A stretch of DNA of 64,000 bases from assembly GCF_019578655.1 (NCBI RefSeq), contig NC_063260.1, positions 31,830,888 through 31,894,887 on the forward strand. The letters are read 5' to 3'. A program made the translations under genes and the position numbers. The notes below the pieces were generated by a model. The model had not been told where the DNA came from. It searched no databases and worked only from the letters and a program-made list of their open reading frames with translations. Numbering within the stretch: the first letter of the stretch is position 1; every line of letters begins with the position of its first letter. This document shows, one piece after another, positions 37,700 through 49,700 of the stretch. This DNA is from Ricinus communis (Eukaryota > Streptophyta > Magnoliopsida > Malpighiales > Euphorbiaceae).

Positions 37700-39559
37700 G
37701 ACAATTGATATGTCTATAAGCGATTGTTGAACAATTTGTAAACTAGACAATGCATGACAAAATGTTTATTATGCTAATAACAATTTGTAAACAAAAAAAT
37801 CTCTGCAAAGACATCTATAAAATTAAACCAAATTCAGGTTTGGATTCCCCCTGAGGTCCAATTAAGGTATTTGTCCGCACCTATGTCGAGCTCTATGAGA
37901 GAGCATCCTATTTCACCATCCTAATCCACTGCGTCTTAGTTTCTCGTTTCTGTTATATCCAATTACTTCTCAGGCTGTTTTTCACTCTCTGCACCCTTAA
38001 GGACGGTCCTGACCTCACTATTGGCGACAACATCTTAGCATGTATAAGATAATGAGCGCATAGATTAACGTTACAGTTGTAAGGGCTAAGGGTCACATGA
38101 GTTTTGTTTTGTTCACAAACTTAGCCCACGTGCGGCTTAGTACAGTTGATTCACCCGGTGTCAAGATTGTTAGTAAGTCTTTCTATGAATGCGGTGTCAA
38201 GATTGTTAGTAAGCTTTTCTATGAATGTCAAACTCAGCAAGATGACAGTAATTACGCCAACGCAAGTATGCCTAAGAAAAAAGACACGAAGAGAGTACAA
38301 GAGTTTAAAGATGTATGATTATATTACTTTGTTCTCCACCATGTACAAATGAGGAATAAAGAGGGTATTTATCGGTATGGATGACTAGCATTCCCATCTC
38401 TTTAAGTGTCTACATGTATATAGAATATTCTAATGTATATAAAAAGTGTCTACACTATTATAAAATATTCTAAAAATTTTACATTATTCAATAATATTAT
38501 AGAGAATTTTACGTTAATCTAGTACTCTCCATAAAGAGTTTTAGACTTGAGCTCCTTGTAGTGTGACACAAGGAAGAGACGTCGGCCCCAATGGAGCTTA
38601 GCAGTGGCACAGTTTATGGAGAGTCCAATCAGAAAGTAGGAAAGAGAGATTAGTTGTAATTTTCTCTTATAGGACTTGCATCACGATAGGCAAGGTGACA
38701 GTAACAGTGCCTATTTCTTGCTCAAAATTACACTAGGATTCTTTATTCTACCCTGAGCTCTACTCCATTATCAAGACAAAGAAACAAGATTTAATAAATT
38801 GTTGGACCATAGGATTTAACAAATTGCTGGTGCCGAAGGGATATTCTGCGCAATTTAATTTGGTATTGATAATTGAAGAGAGAGAAAGAGGCTGAAGAAA
38901 GAAGAGAAAGTGGGTTACAAATAATGGTATTTTTTAATGAATAATAATTGAGTGGTTTTTAATTTGAATTAGAATTCATACAGCGAACGATTCTCTGTTT
39001 CGATTGTTCATTTCATTTTTGTTTATGTTTTTTTTTTTTTTAAAAAAAAAATATATATTTTATGTAAGATAGTTTTTAGATTAAAAATATACAAATTTTT
39101 AAATTTGTAACTTTTGCTAAATTTAAAGGTTAAGCAGGTCAAATAAAATAGTTCTAGTGCTAATTTGCTTATCCTATCAAACAGTATCGTAACTTATAAA
39201 TTTGTAATTTCATAATAATAACAAAAGTTTATTTATTGTGAGTTGCAATAATAAGTTTATTCTTCTAAATAGATCCATGCATGTTTCAATTGTACACTCG
39301 ACTTCTTCAAGTAAAAGAGCAAACCCTCTTTGCCTTCCAATAAAAGAAAAAATAACAATACATAAATACTCAAGTCTCCAGCTCACAAATTGCCAAGGAG
39401 ATGAGAAGTTTTACACTGTCCCAATTCCGACAATCCAATGGTAATTTAACATTTCCAGCAGAACAAAGTAAGAAAACCAACATCTGGCTTTCGCTCAACT
39501 AACTAAAAATAAAAAATCCATTGTCACTATATACAAAAGTATGGGCGTTTTTCCCACGG
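37700..39559. other. Intergenic region with a short tandem repeat
   Basis: No supported gene. 38157-38228 holds two adjacent 36-base units differing at two positions. Normal-composition sequence at 37840-38780 may be old transposon sequence, but no diagnostic protein motif is seen. A long T-run followed by an A-run is at about 39025-39050. Confidence 0.4.
38157..38228. repeat. 36-bp tandem duplication
   Basis: Two head-to-tail copies (38157-38192 and 38193-38228) beginning 'ggtgtcaagattgttagtaa', with two mismatches near the middle and end. Confidence 0.9.
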
Positions 39560-40652
39560 CTAGATGTCGCCATTGAATGCAGCAGTCAAATAGCCAGTTT
39601 TTAACCCCACTAACTTACCACCACCGATATGATTATCTCTGCAATGGTAAGCCTTCGCCGGGAAAGCCTCAAATCCAGCAGAGCGTTTTGTAGCAAAAGA
39701 GTGGTGGGATTCTGATCTCATTTTAGTTAAATTTTCATTGGTTGTCCTCTTGTAGGGTGCGAACCACTTGGCCTGCATGTACCCAATTTTCCTCCATGGT
39801 GGGACGTGCAGCTTCATCTCTTTCATCGACTCCCTTATTGCACTGCACATCAATCTCACAACCTGCTTCATCTCCTCTGGCTTACCAATGAATACTGGAG
39901 GAAAATCATCGACCAACGCGGTGTAGTTTAAGGTGGGACGAGCAATTTCAAATTCCGCTGCTAGACACACTTCAACAATCAATCGATTCCCACCAACATT
40001 CACATCTACATACTGGTATTCTCCAGCTGGATACCTCCCAAATTTTTCCCACCGCGATTTGCAAAGACCTATATACAATAATTTGAAGCACTGGACAAAA
40101 TTAGATTGAATAGTAACCATTCGAGATAAATGCTAATATAACTGACCAGATTTTGATGTTATATGTAGGATTTGATTGATGAAGTATATGGTTCAAACGT
40201 TAAAAAGTAAATAATAAAAATAAATATGAATCCTACTAACCAGCATCGAAGCCCAGGTGGCGCAAATGCGACATCAAACTGCGGTGAAAGCCGTGCGACG
40301 ATCTTTCTCCTATGATCCCACATGCAATTTCTGTCTCTGATCGAATCTTTTTCCTCACATCATCATCATCTTCCTTATTGAGCAGACTCTCCAATATATT
40401 CTTGTTTTCAGCATCAGAAACTGAATAATGTTCCTGATTATCGTCATCAGGAGGGTGATTGATTTTGATGTCTGACTCCATAAATAATATTGTGGGATGG
40501 TCATCTCTTTCGATAAAAGAATTGACAAGCTGAGAGAGATCATGATCAGGCGAGCAGTGTTCACTCCCACTTCTCTCGCAAAGCCTCAACCGAGCGGCCT
40601 CGTTGAACATAGCAGCCGCCATTTTCTTGAACTTCACTGGTAGTTTTGTCAT
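39560..40652 (-). CDS. DUF506 (PDDEXK-like) family protein
   Basis: Two exons, 40652-40241 and 40068-39560, give 306 residues. Family landmarks are MAAAMFNEAARLRLCE-SGSEH at the N-terminus, LSQLVNSFIER, the RSSHGFHRSLMSHLRHLGFDAGLCKSRWEK junction, EYQYVDV, RLIVEVCLAAEFEIARPT, FPPVFIGKPEEMKQVVRLMCSAIRESMKEMKLHVPPWRK and the C-terminal Lys/Gly end. DUF506 proteins are distant relatives of the PDDEXK nuclease fold; one Arabidopsis member (RXR1) restrains root-hair elongation, most others are uncharacterised. An acidic patch (residues about 75-115) separates the two conserved halves. Upstream on the minus strand a TATATATATA stretch and a TGCATGC RY-type motif lie about 95-110 bases from the ATG. 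Confidence 0.93.
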
Positions 40653-43616
40653 CTCTTTTGCTTTTTGTTTTTCTTTTGTAAAGACGCTTTGGAGATAAAA
40701 GAGTGATAATTCAAGTAAACACTCGATGGATTGAGATCTCAGTTTAGTTATATATATATGCATGCGTCCTCCGGATTAAGAAATAAGAAATAAGAAGAAG
40801 AAAGTGATGTGGAGAGGATGATGATATTATGGCGGCATCTATTCAAAAGAGAAAGATGACAAAATAATGTGGAAATTATAGAGTAAAAGAGAGAGGTTGA
40901 AGTAAATAAGGGTGTTGATTAATGCTGCCTAAAGTGAATGTGACTGTCTTAAGGTCCAGGTTCACATCATTTTACTCTATACACGTTCCATAAATTAAAG
41001 CCTTCTTCTGAGTTACGCCCCTCTCTGTCTCTCTCCTTTTCTTCTAAGAAAAAACAAACACTGAATAGGTTACCTCTTTTATTAAATAATGATTTTAATC
41101 CTACACTAATTATAAGTTTGCTTAGATTCATTTGCATCCCCGTGCCACATATTCTCATGCATCAGATGCCAATCATTTAACACCCATTTCTCCCCCAATA
41201 TTTGGATGTGGAAATTAGACGCAGCCTGTCTCTCAGGATGACCAAGTTCAATGAACCTTTCCTCTTGTCTACATTCATTGAATCCTACATTTTTCTAATT
41301 TCTCATTCCCTTTTTTTTTTTCCTTCTCTTAACTTCCTGCTATGAATGACCTTCTTAATTCTAAAATATTTTATCTACTTAAAGTACTTGTTCAGTTGGA
41401 TATTTTAGGGCACTTGTAGAAGGATACATGTAGGGTTTGAAATTGGTACCGACAATGGGTGTGGATAGTATACACATTAATATATTTACAATAATTAAAT
41501 TCATGATGTTAGTTTAAATTTTTAGATTTTAAATTTATGTAACGATTTTTTTTATAATTTATTAAACATATTTTAATGTAGACTACATGTTTAGATTAGT
41601 TTTTACTGTATTAAATTTATGATTTTATAGTATTCCAATAACTTATAGTATCTTTACATCAAATTTTATACACCCTCCAAATTTTTGAACATGTGGATTA
41701 TGCATTAATTGATTCGATGTCACATGATACCAGTATTATATATATTTTAAACCATTAGATTTAGTCACAACCGTTTGATAAAAAACTTACTAATAGAATA
41801 ATATATTGCTTTTTTAATGATTACATGTAATACAAATACAAAATTCAATAATATTTATATTTTATTTACCAATTATATATTTTTTAGGAAAAGATTAATA
41901 ATTAATTTTTATTAAAAATAAAATTCTTATAACACCGGAATCACACGACACTAAATAATGATCAAATATATATACAAGTGAGTACAATTCAATTAATTAA
42001 ATTGCATCATCAAAAAACCAATTATATCAGTTTGATTTTTGTTGTCGATAATATAACACTAAACTAAAATAAAAATTATTGACACTTGAGACCTAATTCA
42101 AATGATAAAAGAAAAATCACACTTGATCAATTATTATCTAAGCTGATTGGTAAACGTTTTTTACTATATATATTATTATTAGCATGTCATTTACTAATGT
42201 AATATGTTGTTATTAAACTAGTATATTATAAAAGGGATAGATTAATTAAACTCCATTTGTAAATTATGGTCATTTAGTATTTTTAATATTTCTCAATTTA
42301 TTCAAAAAATAAATATTATAAAGAAAAAGTAAAAAAAATAAATTAAGGATCAAAAGGGTTAAATGAGTTAAAATTAAAATTAATCCGCTAGTGGGCTTGA
42401 TTAATGAAATGAACGAAGAGAAGGCTCAGCCCATAATGTTGCCTCCTCGAGGGAGACACTTTCTTTAAGAGAAGAAGCAGTAATTGTATTTGTAATTCCT
42501 CTCTCAATAGGAAGGCTCAGCTCCAATCTCCTATGCTACACAAACAAATAATAGTCAAAAATAGCCCAATTTCAATTCAAACAGGCTATTTTAAAAACCA
42601 TTAAATAATAAAGTGGTATCTAATCTTGTAGTTGCCTCGAAATGGCGAAAAGAGAATCTGATGTGCTTTGCCTGTAAATGCGATAGCTCTTTGCCTTTGA
42701 GGGAAAGAGAAATAGAAAAAGAAAGATACTGTGTGCCAATGATGCCTTCTTCCCTTTGAACCAAGGTCCGTTCTTTTTCTTTTTCTTTTTCCTTTCTTTT
42801 AGGAAGTGTATGATTAAACATATTTGAATCGTGGCGTATCTATTTGCTTATGCAGTGGTTGTTGCTGCCTTCTCTTTGTAAATTGATTTTTTTCTTTTTC
42901 TTTTTTTCAAAAAAAAAGAACTACATGAAAGGCGTTTGAGATTAGATCTTAATTTGAGGGATTGATTAGTTAATAGTATTCGACTTTGGAGGATAGGTTA
43001 GATGGCCGATTCCCAACAAAGAAAAAGAACAAAAAGCTTTTAATATAAGTTTGAAAGAGGAATTCAGAGAGCTGTTGCGATTGTGATTTGGCCAGGCTTT
43101 GTACAGATGTCACTTTTCACTCCTGCCTTTTCTCAAATGCTCCTGGTTAATTCTTATATTGTGTATATATATATTGTATAAGCTAAAGAAGAGGCTGATA
43201 ATTTGCAGTTTGCAATTTGATTCTGTGGGTTGCATCCTTATTCTTATATGTTTGACTGCCTCATTATGCATTTGCCACTATGCAAACTTATTTAGATATA
43301 ATGCATACGCTGGTATACCTCTTGCTGATTTGCTCAAACTAACTCGTTTGAGAAATTTATCATTTTCTCAGTCTCTTTTCTCTCTTTTATCATCCTCAAA
43401 AGTTGATTAATTCACTACGCTTTTGTTACTTGTCTTTTCGGTTTTAGCTTTCCTTCTCAAGTTTTCTCTTTCATGTTCCTTTATCTGATACATTCTTGCT
43501 TCCTGTAACTCTGCCTTTCTCTGTAGGCTCCTCTTTACCAATTCACAAATTCTGCCACATCCCGAGAGAAGAGATTTGGCTTAGTATATTTAAAGTTTTC
43601 ACGTTCATAGAGGAGA
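40653..43616. other. Divergent intergenic region between DUF506 and ceramidase genes
   Basis: About 3 kb. 41450-42370 is AT-rich without coding. The last 600 bases before the ceramidase ATG are pyrimidine-rich and may include 5' UTR. The open frame at 43099-43410 has no known domain and probably lies in leader or intron. Confidence 0.35.
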
Positions 43617-45017
43617 ATGGCTGATGGAATATCAAGCTTCTGGGGTCCTGTTACATCCACTACTGAGTGTTGCGAGAAGAATTATGCTCATTCTTCTTAT
43701 ATTGCAGAATTTTACAATACCATATCCAATATTCCATGCATTCTTTTGGCACTCATTGGCCTTATAAATGCCTTGAGGCAGCGATTTGAGAAGAGATTTA
43801 GTGTTCTTCACATATCTAATATGATACTTGCTATTGGCAGCATGTTTTTTCATGCCACATTGCAACGTGTGTAAGTTTCACTCCCTCGTTGCATGATCTT
43901 CAACACTATTTAGCTATATGCAAACTTTTCCTCACTTCTGTTATTCTCCAGCAACTATTAGTCTTGAGGATGATTCATCTCAAACTTAAGAATCATATTG
44001 CAATAAGTAGTTATAATCATAATCTTCATATGATCCTATAATGCTGGGTGCATGTGTTGCTTGATTTTCATCTTGTGAAGGATCTTTTCAAGTTTTCTCC
44101 CTATATACTCTGAAGAAGATGGTGACCATGATTGTCTTTTCATCCGTAGGTCAAATTCTTAAAAAGAATGAGCTAGAGAAAAATTAAAGAAGAAAAGAAA
44201 ATTCGTACAGTCAAATTGCACCCTCGTCTACATCCATCTTGCTAACTATCCTCAATAAACTGCTAACAAAGTTTATTTGCATGTCTATTGCATTTGATTT
44301 ACCTATCTTCATAACTGACACTGGCCCCTTGCACTCTTTTAAAAAATCAGAAATCTAGTGTTTTCTCTTTTTCTTTCTGTAAGCCCGAAAAGAGCTAGGA
44401 TTAGCATACAGCGGCTATTGCATAGATATTGATATTCTCTGGATTATCTTTTTGTTGTTGAGATTCATTCAAGACGATGATGGTGATTTTAACTTATTTC
44501 CAGGCAACAGCAGAGTGATGAGACCCCAATGGTATGGGAGATGCTTCTGTATATGTACATCCTCTATTCACCAGATTGGCATTACCGCAGTACAATGCCC
44601 ACATTCCTCTTCCTATATGGTGCTGTTTTTGCTATCGTTCACTCAGTGGTACATTTTGGAATTGGCTTCAAGGTGCATTATGTGATCCTCTGCCTCCTTT
44701 GCATTCCTCGAATGTACAAGTACTACATATATACACAAGATGCTGCTGCCAAGTGGCTAGCGAAGCTGTATGTGGCTACGCTTTTCATTGGTAGTTTGTG
44801 TTGGCTTTGTGATCGTATTTTCTGCAAGAAGATATCAAACTGGCCCATCAACCCACAGGGACATGCTTTGTGGCATGTCTTTATGGGTTTTAATTCCTAC
44901 TTCGCAAACACGTTCTTGATGTTTTGCCGGGCAGAGCAGCGAGGATGGTCACCAAAGGTTGTCTGTTTTGCCGGTATTCTTCCGTATGTGAAGATTGAGA
45001 AACCAAAAGTTCAATGA
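43617..45017 (+). CDS. ACER: Alkaline ceramidase (ACER/ATCES1-like)
   Basis: Integral membrane amidase that releases sphingoid base from (phyto)ceramides in ER/Golgi. Two exons (43617-43870, 44504-45017) give 255 residues, the length I recall for Arabidopsis ACER. The N-terminus SSFWGPVTSTTECCEKNYAHSSYIAEFYNTISNIP is the ceramidase family signature. Predicted zinc ligands are His79 (MFFHATL) and His205/His209 (GHALWH). Multiple hydrophobic segments fit a seven-TM protein. The tail ends ILPYVKIEKPKVQ. It is convergent with the CDP-DAG synthase gene, 1.7 kb away. Confidence 0.95.
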
Positions 45018-46759
45018 AAGAAAATGAAGCGGAGGTAAAGTTTTTTGTTGTTACTGGAGGTATGTGAGTACTGGCCAAGAAGGAAAACAATCACTCAAAT
45101 TCTTTTGTTCATCTGGATGGATCTTGAGGATGAAATCTGACATCAGAGTTTTATTTGTAAAAGTAGAATTATGTACTATATTCATATCATTTGCTGGAAT
45201 TGCTAGATCAGATGAGTTGTTTTTGGATAGTTTTGTTATGCAATTGTAGAAATCTGCAATGCTGTGATGAATACCTTAGTTGAATTCCTGAGTTCATGAA
45301 TTTTGCCTCTTAGTCTAATGTCATTGATTGAACAACTATGAATCAGGATTACCTATTTAGAGTGCATATCAGTCCTATGTTTCTTTCATTATTTGCTTTC
45401 TCACGATGTTTATGTCTGCATTGGCGCTGCAGTTTAAGCAAATTGAAGCCCAGGGGCACATTTATTCATGATGATTGGCAGGTTGATGATGCAGGATCAT
45501 TTCTAGCAAGCATGTGGACTAGCCTATGCAGCAACTTCAAATACGCCCTGGCAGCAGAGAAACAACTTAGAAAAGGCTCACTAACTCGGAATAGCGCACA
45601 GGTTTTTACTTTCCGTAAGAAACAGGAGTGGGCGGACTGCTTAGACAAGAAGAAAAAAGGAGAGATGAATATCCATTCCTGATTGCCTTTGATTCTCATT
45701 GGAATGGGACCTCCTCGGCTTTGCCTTAGAAATTGGATACTCTTCTTATTTCCTACTGAGACAGGCAAGCAACGACTTGCTTCATCTTATGGTTTTGGTA
45801 TCTGTCTTTCCGTCCAACTGTGTTGTTTGCTTTGGGACCTGTTCCACCTTCAGTTCGAGATCTTAGGTCGACTGAAGCCAACTATATTTATTGTTTCATC
45901 TTATGGTAGCCGTCTGTCCGTCCAACTGTTGTCGTTGGCTGTTCTGCCTTCAGTTTGGATTCTTATGTTTGGGGTTTTCTCCTTTGAATTGGCACTGGAC
46001 TTAAAAACTGGTTAACTGGAATCTTCAACTTGAACGAACCAACTCACTTCTTACCAAATGCCTTCTAAAGAAGTGATACCAACCAACTTGGTTAGGAGTT
46101 ATCTTTTTACTTGACCTCGGCAGCAGAGAAACAGTCTGGAAGAATTTACTCAACTTGAGAAACTTATTTTACATTAGGATGTGAAACTTTTGTACCACAC
46201 ATGCATTGTAAAACTAGAAAATAAAATGAAACTCTTTCCCAAGCGATAAAGAAAATTAAATTAGCAAGCAGGGCTTTTACAGTTCCAATAATAAACTAGA
46301 TGTCATTTTCTCGTTGCTAACTGTAACCTAACTTCAACCAGCTCATTTATCTCTAAGTTTCTTAATAGGAGTGCCTTCCCATTGTTAGCAGCTTCCCATC
46401 TTGCTCTCGAGTTTCATGTGCCTCTTTTAATCTCTCACAAATCCTTCATTTGAGAACACTGGATTACAGATCTGAAAAGACAATTCCCAGTACATGCTGT
46501 TGACAGTTTACCTATATTATTACAGATCTGAAAAGACAGTTCCCAATACATGCTGTTGACAGTTTACGTATATTAATCTGTTAATGCTGTACAGAGTGCG
46601 CTCGCTAAAGAATGCTTGCTCCTAGAGATATTTGAATCTGAAATTCAAATGAGAACATATACAAACACTTCTTTTTTGTTTCCCTTTCTTTCACCCCTAG
46701 GCCACCATGTACTTAAACATGCTGGACAGAGTAGAACGTTACAGATGTGCTATGCAAAT
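45018..46759. other. Convergent 3' region between ceramidase and CDP-DAG synthase genes
   Basis: Contains the 3' UTRs of both genes. A 56-bp tandem duplication occurs at 46463-46574. Plus-strand open frames around 45338-46015 have no family resemblance. Confidence 0.4.
46463..46574. repeat. 56-bp tandem duplication
   Basis: Two copies starting 'attacagatctgaaaagaca' at 46463 and 46519, with three or so mismatches. It lies just past the stop codon side of the CDP-DAG synthase gene, probably in or near its 3' UTR. Confidence 0.85.
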
Positions 46760-49700
46760 CTAAGAACGTCCAACCACCCTTTCCCGAACCATTTCCCCAA
46801 GCTTCATGTACAAGGCATATTGCTCCTCAAAAGTAAGGTTTGCCAATATCTAATAAACAAGTAACAAAGTCAACACATCCGCATTTACTATGATACAAGG
46901 GAAGACATAATAATATGCACAACTTCATGAATTTACCTGATCTAAGATCATTTCAACCGATATACTTTGAGGCACAACGAACGATTGATGATAGATGTAT
47001 GCAAACACAGCCATTACCATCTATAGTAAATGAACATATCAATCAGAACAAAAAACATGAAAGGTAGCAATTTAAATTAGAGCAAGATTGACCACGAAGA
47101 TCTATCTGCTAATTCACATGATTTAAGCAATGAATAAAAAGCCTTGAATTCAAGTGCACTCCAACTCGAGCGGGAAGCATTAGGGAGGAGATTTCTAACA
47201 ATCCCCACTTACCAAAAAATATCTGAGAAGAATGTAATGTTATGTATCAGGAACGGCAGAATTATAGAGAACAGGCATCAATAATGGAAGAGAGTAGTCC
47301 TTTACAGAGACCAATGGACAATATAGCAGTAAAGCCATCAAAAGATCAATGCTTTATGTAACACAGCTTTACAAGCACACTATGAAACATTGAATATCAA
47401 TTAAGATGGGATATTACCATCCTTTGAACAGTGGCTCTGAATAGCACATCTGAATAACACTGAATAACAACAGTAAATATATGATCGCTATGTAAATGAT
47501 TTAATTTGAAAAAAATTAATATATCTATTGAGTGTGTTGGTTATTATTCTTTTTGTTTTTGTATTGTGTTCTATTTTTTTCTTTTTCTAAATTTGGAAAA
47601 AAAAAATCCAACTAAGCAGAGTACAGTTCGTGCTGAAAGATTTTGATATTTTTCATATACTATCTTTATCTGGTCCCTAATTTTTTTTTGATTTTGGAAG
47701 CGAAGTTATTTATTATAGTTCGATTTAGTTCAGTAAATAAGGGTTCTTTAATTATTTTCTTGGTAGATGGTTCTGTTTACGAATTATGAGAACCAATCTG
47801 ACCAGGATGAAAGAACTTTAAAATTTTCAGAGCACCCTTTAGATCACTTGTATCACTTCATATACTTATGAAGCCCATCTCTTGTTTCCTTCTCCATCAC
47901 CTTACCATAGCAATGCAGACATCAAATTTCTCCCAAAACTATTCATACCCAAAAGAACTTATCTACCTTTCTCATTCCTCCTCTCAATCTGAGCTTCCCT
48001 ACCATGTCATGTGAAAGGAAAGGAGGATTCATTATCTGGTTAATTTGGCTGCAATTTAAGGCTTGAAATTTCAGCTTGCATGGATAGGAAAGAAGGAATT
48101 CCGTCTAGCTCATTTCTTGTTGGCTTCATACTGCATAATTGATTTTAATCCAGGAATTAATAACTACAGGTTCCTTTATCTATTGTTTCCAGTGTTGATT
48201 TCCAACTTATTTTACATATATAATATGGGCTTTTGTAAAAATTCTTGGCTTTGTTAGAATCTGGATAACCAACTTTGTTTTCGAGAAAGCTTATGGATTT
48301 GAACTTTTATATTCGAGTTGATCCTTTCTAAACCAAAACTAAGATATACTGACAAACTTGAAAAAAATTGCTTTGTATCTCAGTTTATCAGCTTCAATTT
48401 TGGTGAATAAGAATCCAGAACTTGACCAAACCCACCCAACTTGTTTCCTGAGCAAGTATCAAGTGGTGACTTACAAAAAATGCTTACTTGGTTCCAGATA
48501 ACCATTCCCTCATTAATGTATTTTAAAAGATTCTAGGTCCACTAATACCTGAATTAATCATGGAATTCATTCTTTGGGATCATAAATTTAAAACAGAAGC
48601 TGACAACTTATCCAACGACATTAAAACCACATAGCCAAATACCAAAACAGCTTAGTTTCTCAACACTTCAAACTTTGTTACAGCTTACCTGGCAATCCAT
48701 TCGATCTGTAATTCCCCCATGTCCAGGGATACTGTCACCAAAATCCTGTTGCAAATGGAGGAGGCACACTCAAAATGTTAGAAGATAATGTCAAACATGC
48801 AGGTCAGTAAATTTTCCTACTCCATTTTTGGATGCTAAAAGCACTAAGGGTGCACCTTGATCTTAAAAGCTCTTTTGAAACCACTTGCAAAGAAGCCCCC
48901 AAAAGGTGCTATTATTGATGCAAACAAACCAAGCCATAAAGCATGCCATTGAACAGGTAGAATGGAGATTTCTTTCCATGGAAACTGCATAAGAGCATAA
49001 ATGAAGCATTATAATTGCTGAAGAAGCATTATAATTTGATAGAAATAATGACTGGCCCAAAGATTTCGTCAAACATCATATTTCAATAAGGTATGGTGAT
49101 TGTACATAGTAAGTATTCGCCACACGGGAAGGTGGGGAACATTCTACAATAAGGTAGTTACGTCAGACATTTTCTTTAGAAAAAATACAGTAATAGGACG
49201 TACTAAATGTTTCTCATGTCAAAATAGATGTTAATGCGATCTTATTTTCTGTCTCAAGTTCAACAAAACCACCTTACTACAAATCTATTATCATGTCTAC
49301 ACATTTATAAGTGTCTTGTTTTAAATAAGTGCATGACATGGAATGAGATATTTTTTGTCATGGCCTAACTATTGAAAACAACTAGATGCTAGATAGAGTA
49401 AAAAATGTATTGCAGCATTTAGTGACATGCAAAATGATCACCAAAATGCAATAAACAGCTATCAAATGCTTGCCAATATGCAGGCAGCAAAATTGACTAT
49501 TCTTACATTTTCCGCAAGAAAAATTAAGTGAAACCAAAAGGTGGCATCAAAACTTACAAAAGGGAATTGCTCAAGTTTAATAAGAATTACATGTATGATG
49601 CAACAACATGATGCACAACACAACTAAAAATTACAAAGATCACAAACACTCTAAAACAATAACCATAAGATTATCTAAAATCATATGTCAGAACAACAAC

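Noticed and set aside
43099..43410. 103-codon hydrophobic open frame upstream of the ceramidase
   Set aside because: No family resemblance; AT/T-rich composition explains the hydrophobic residues; probably leader or intron sequence.
45338..46015. Plus-strand open frames of about 110 codons after the ceramidase stop
   Set aside because: No recognisable protein family, and they lie in the convergent 3' region.
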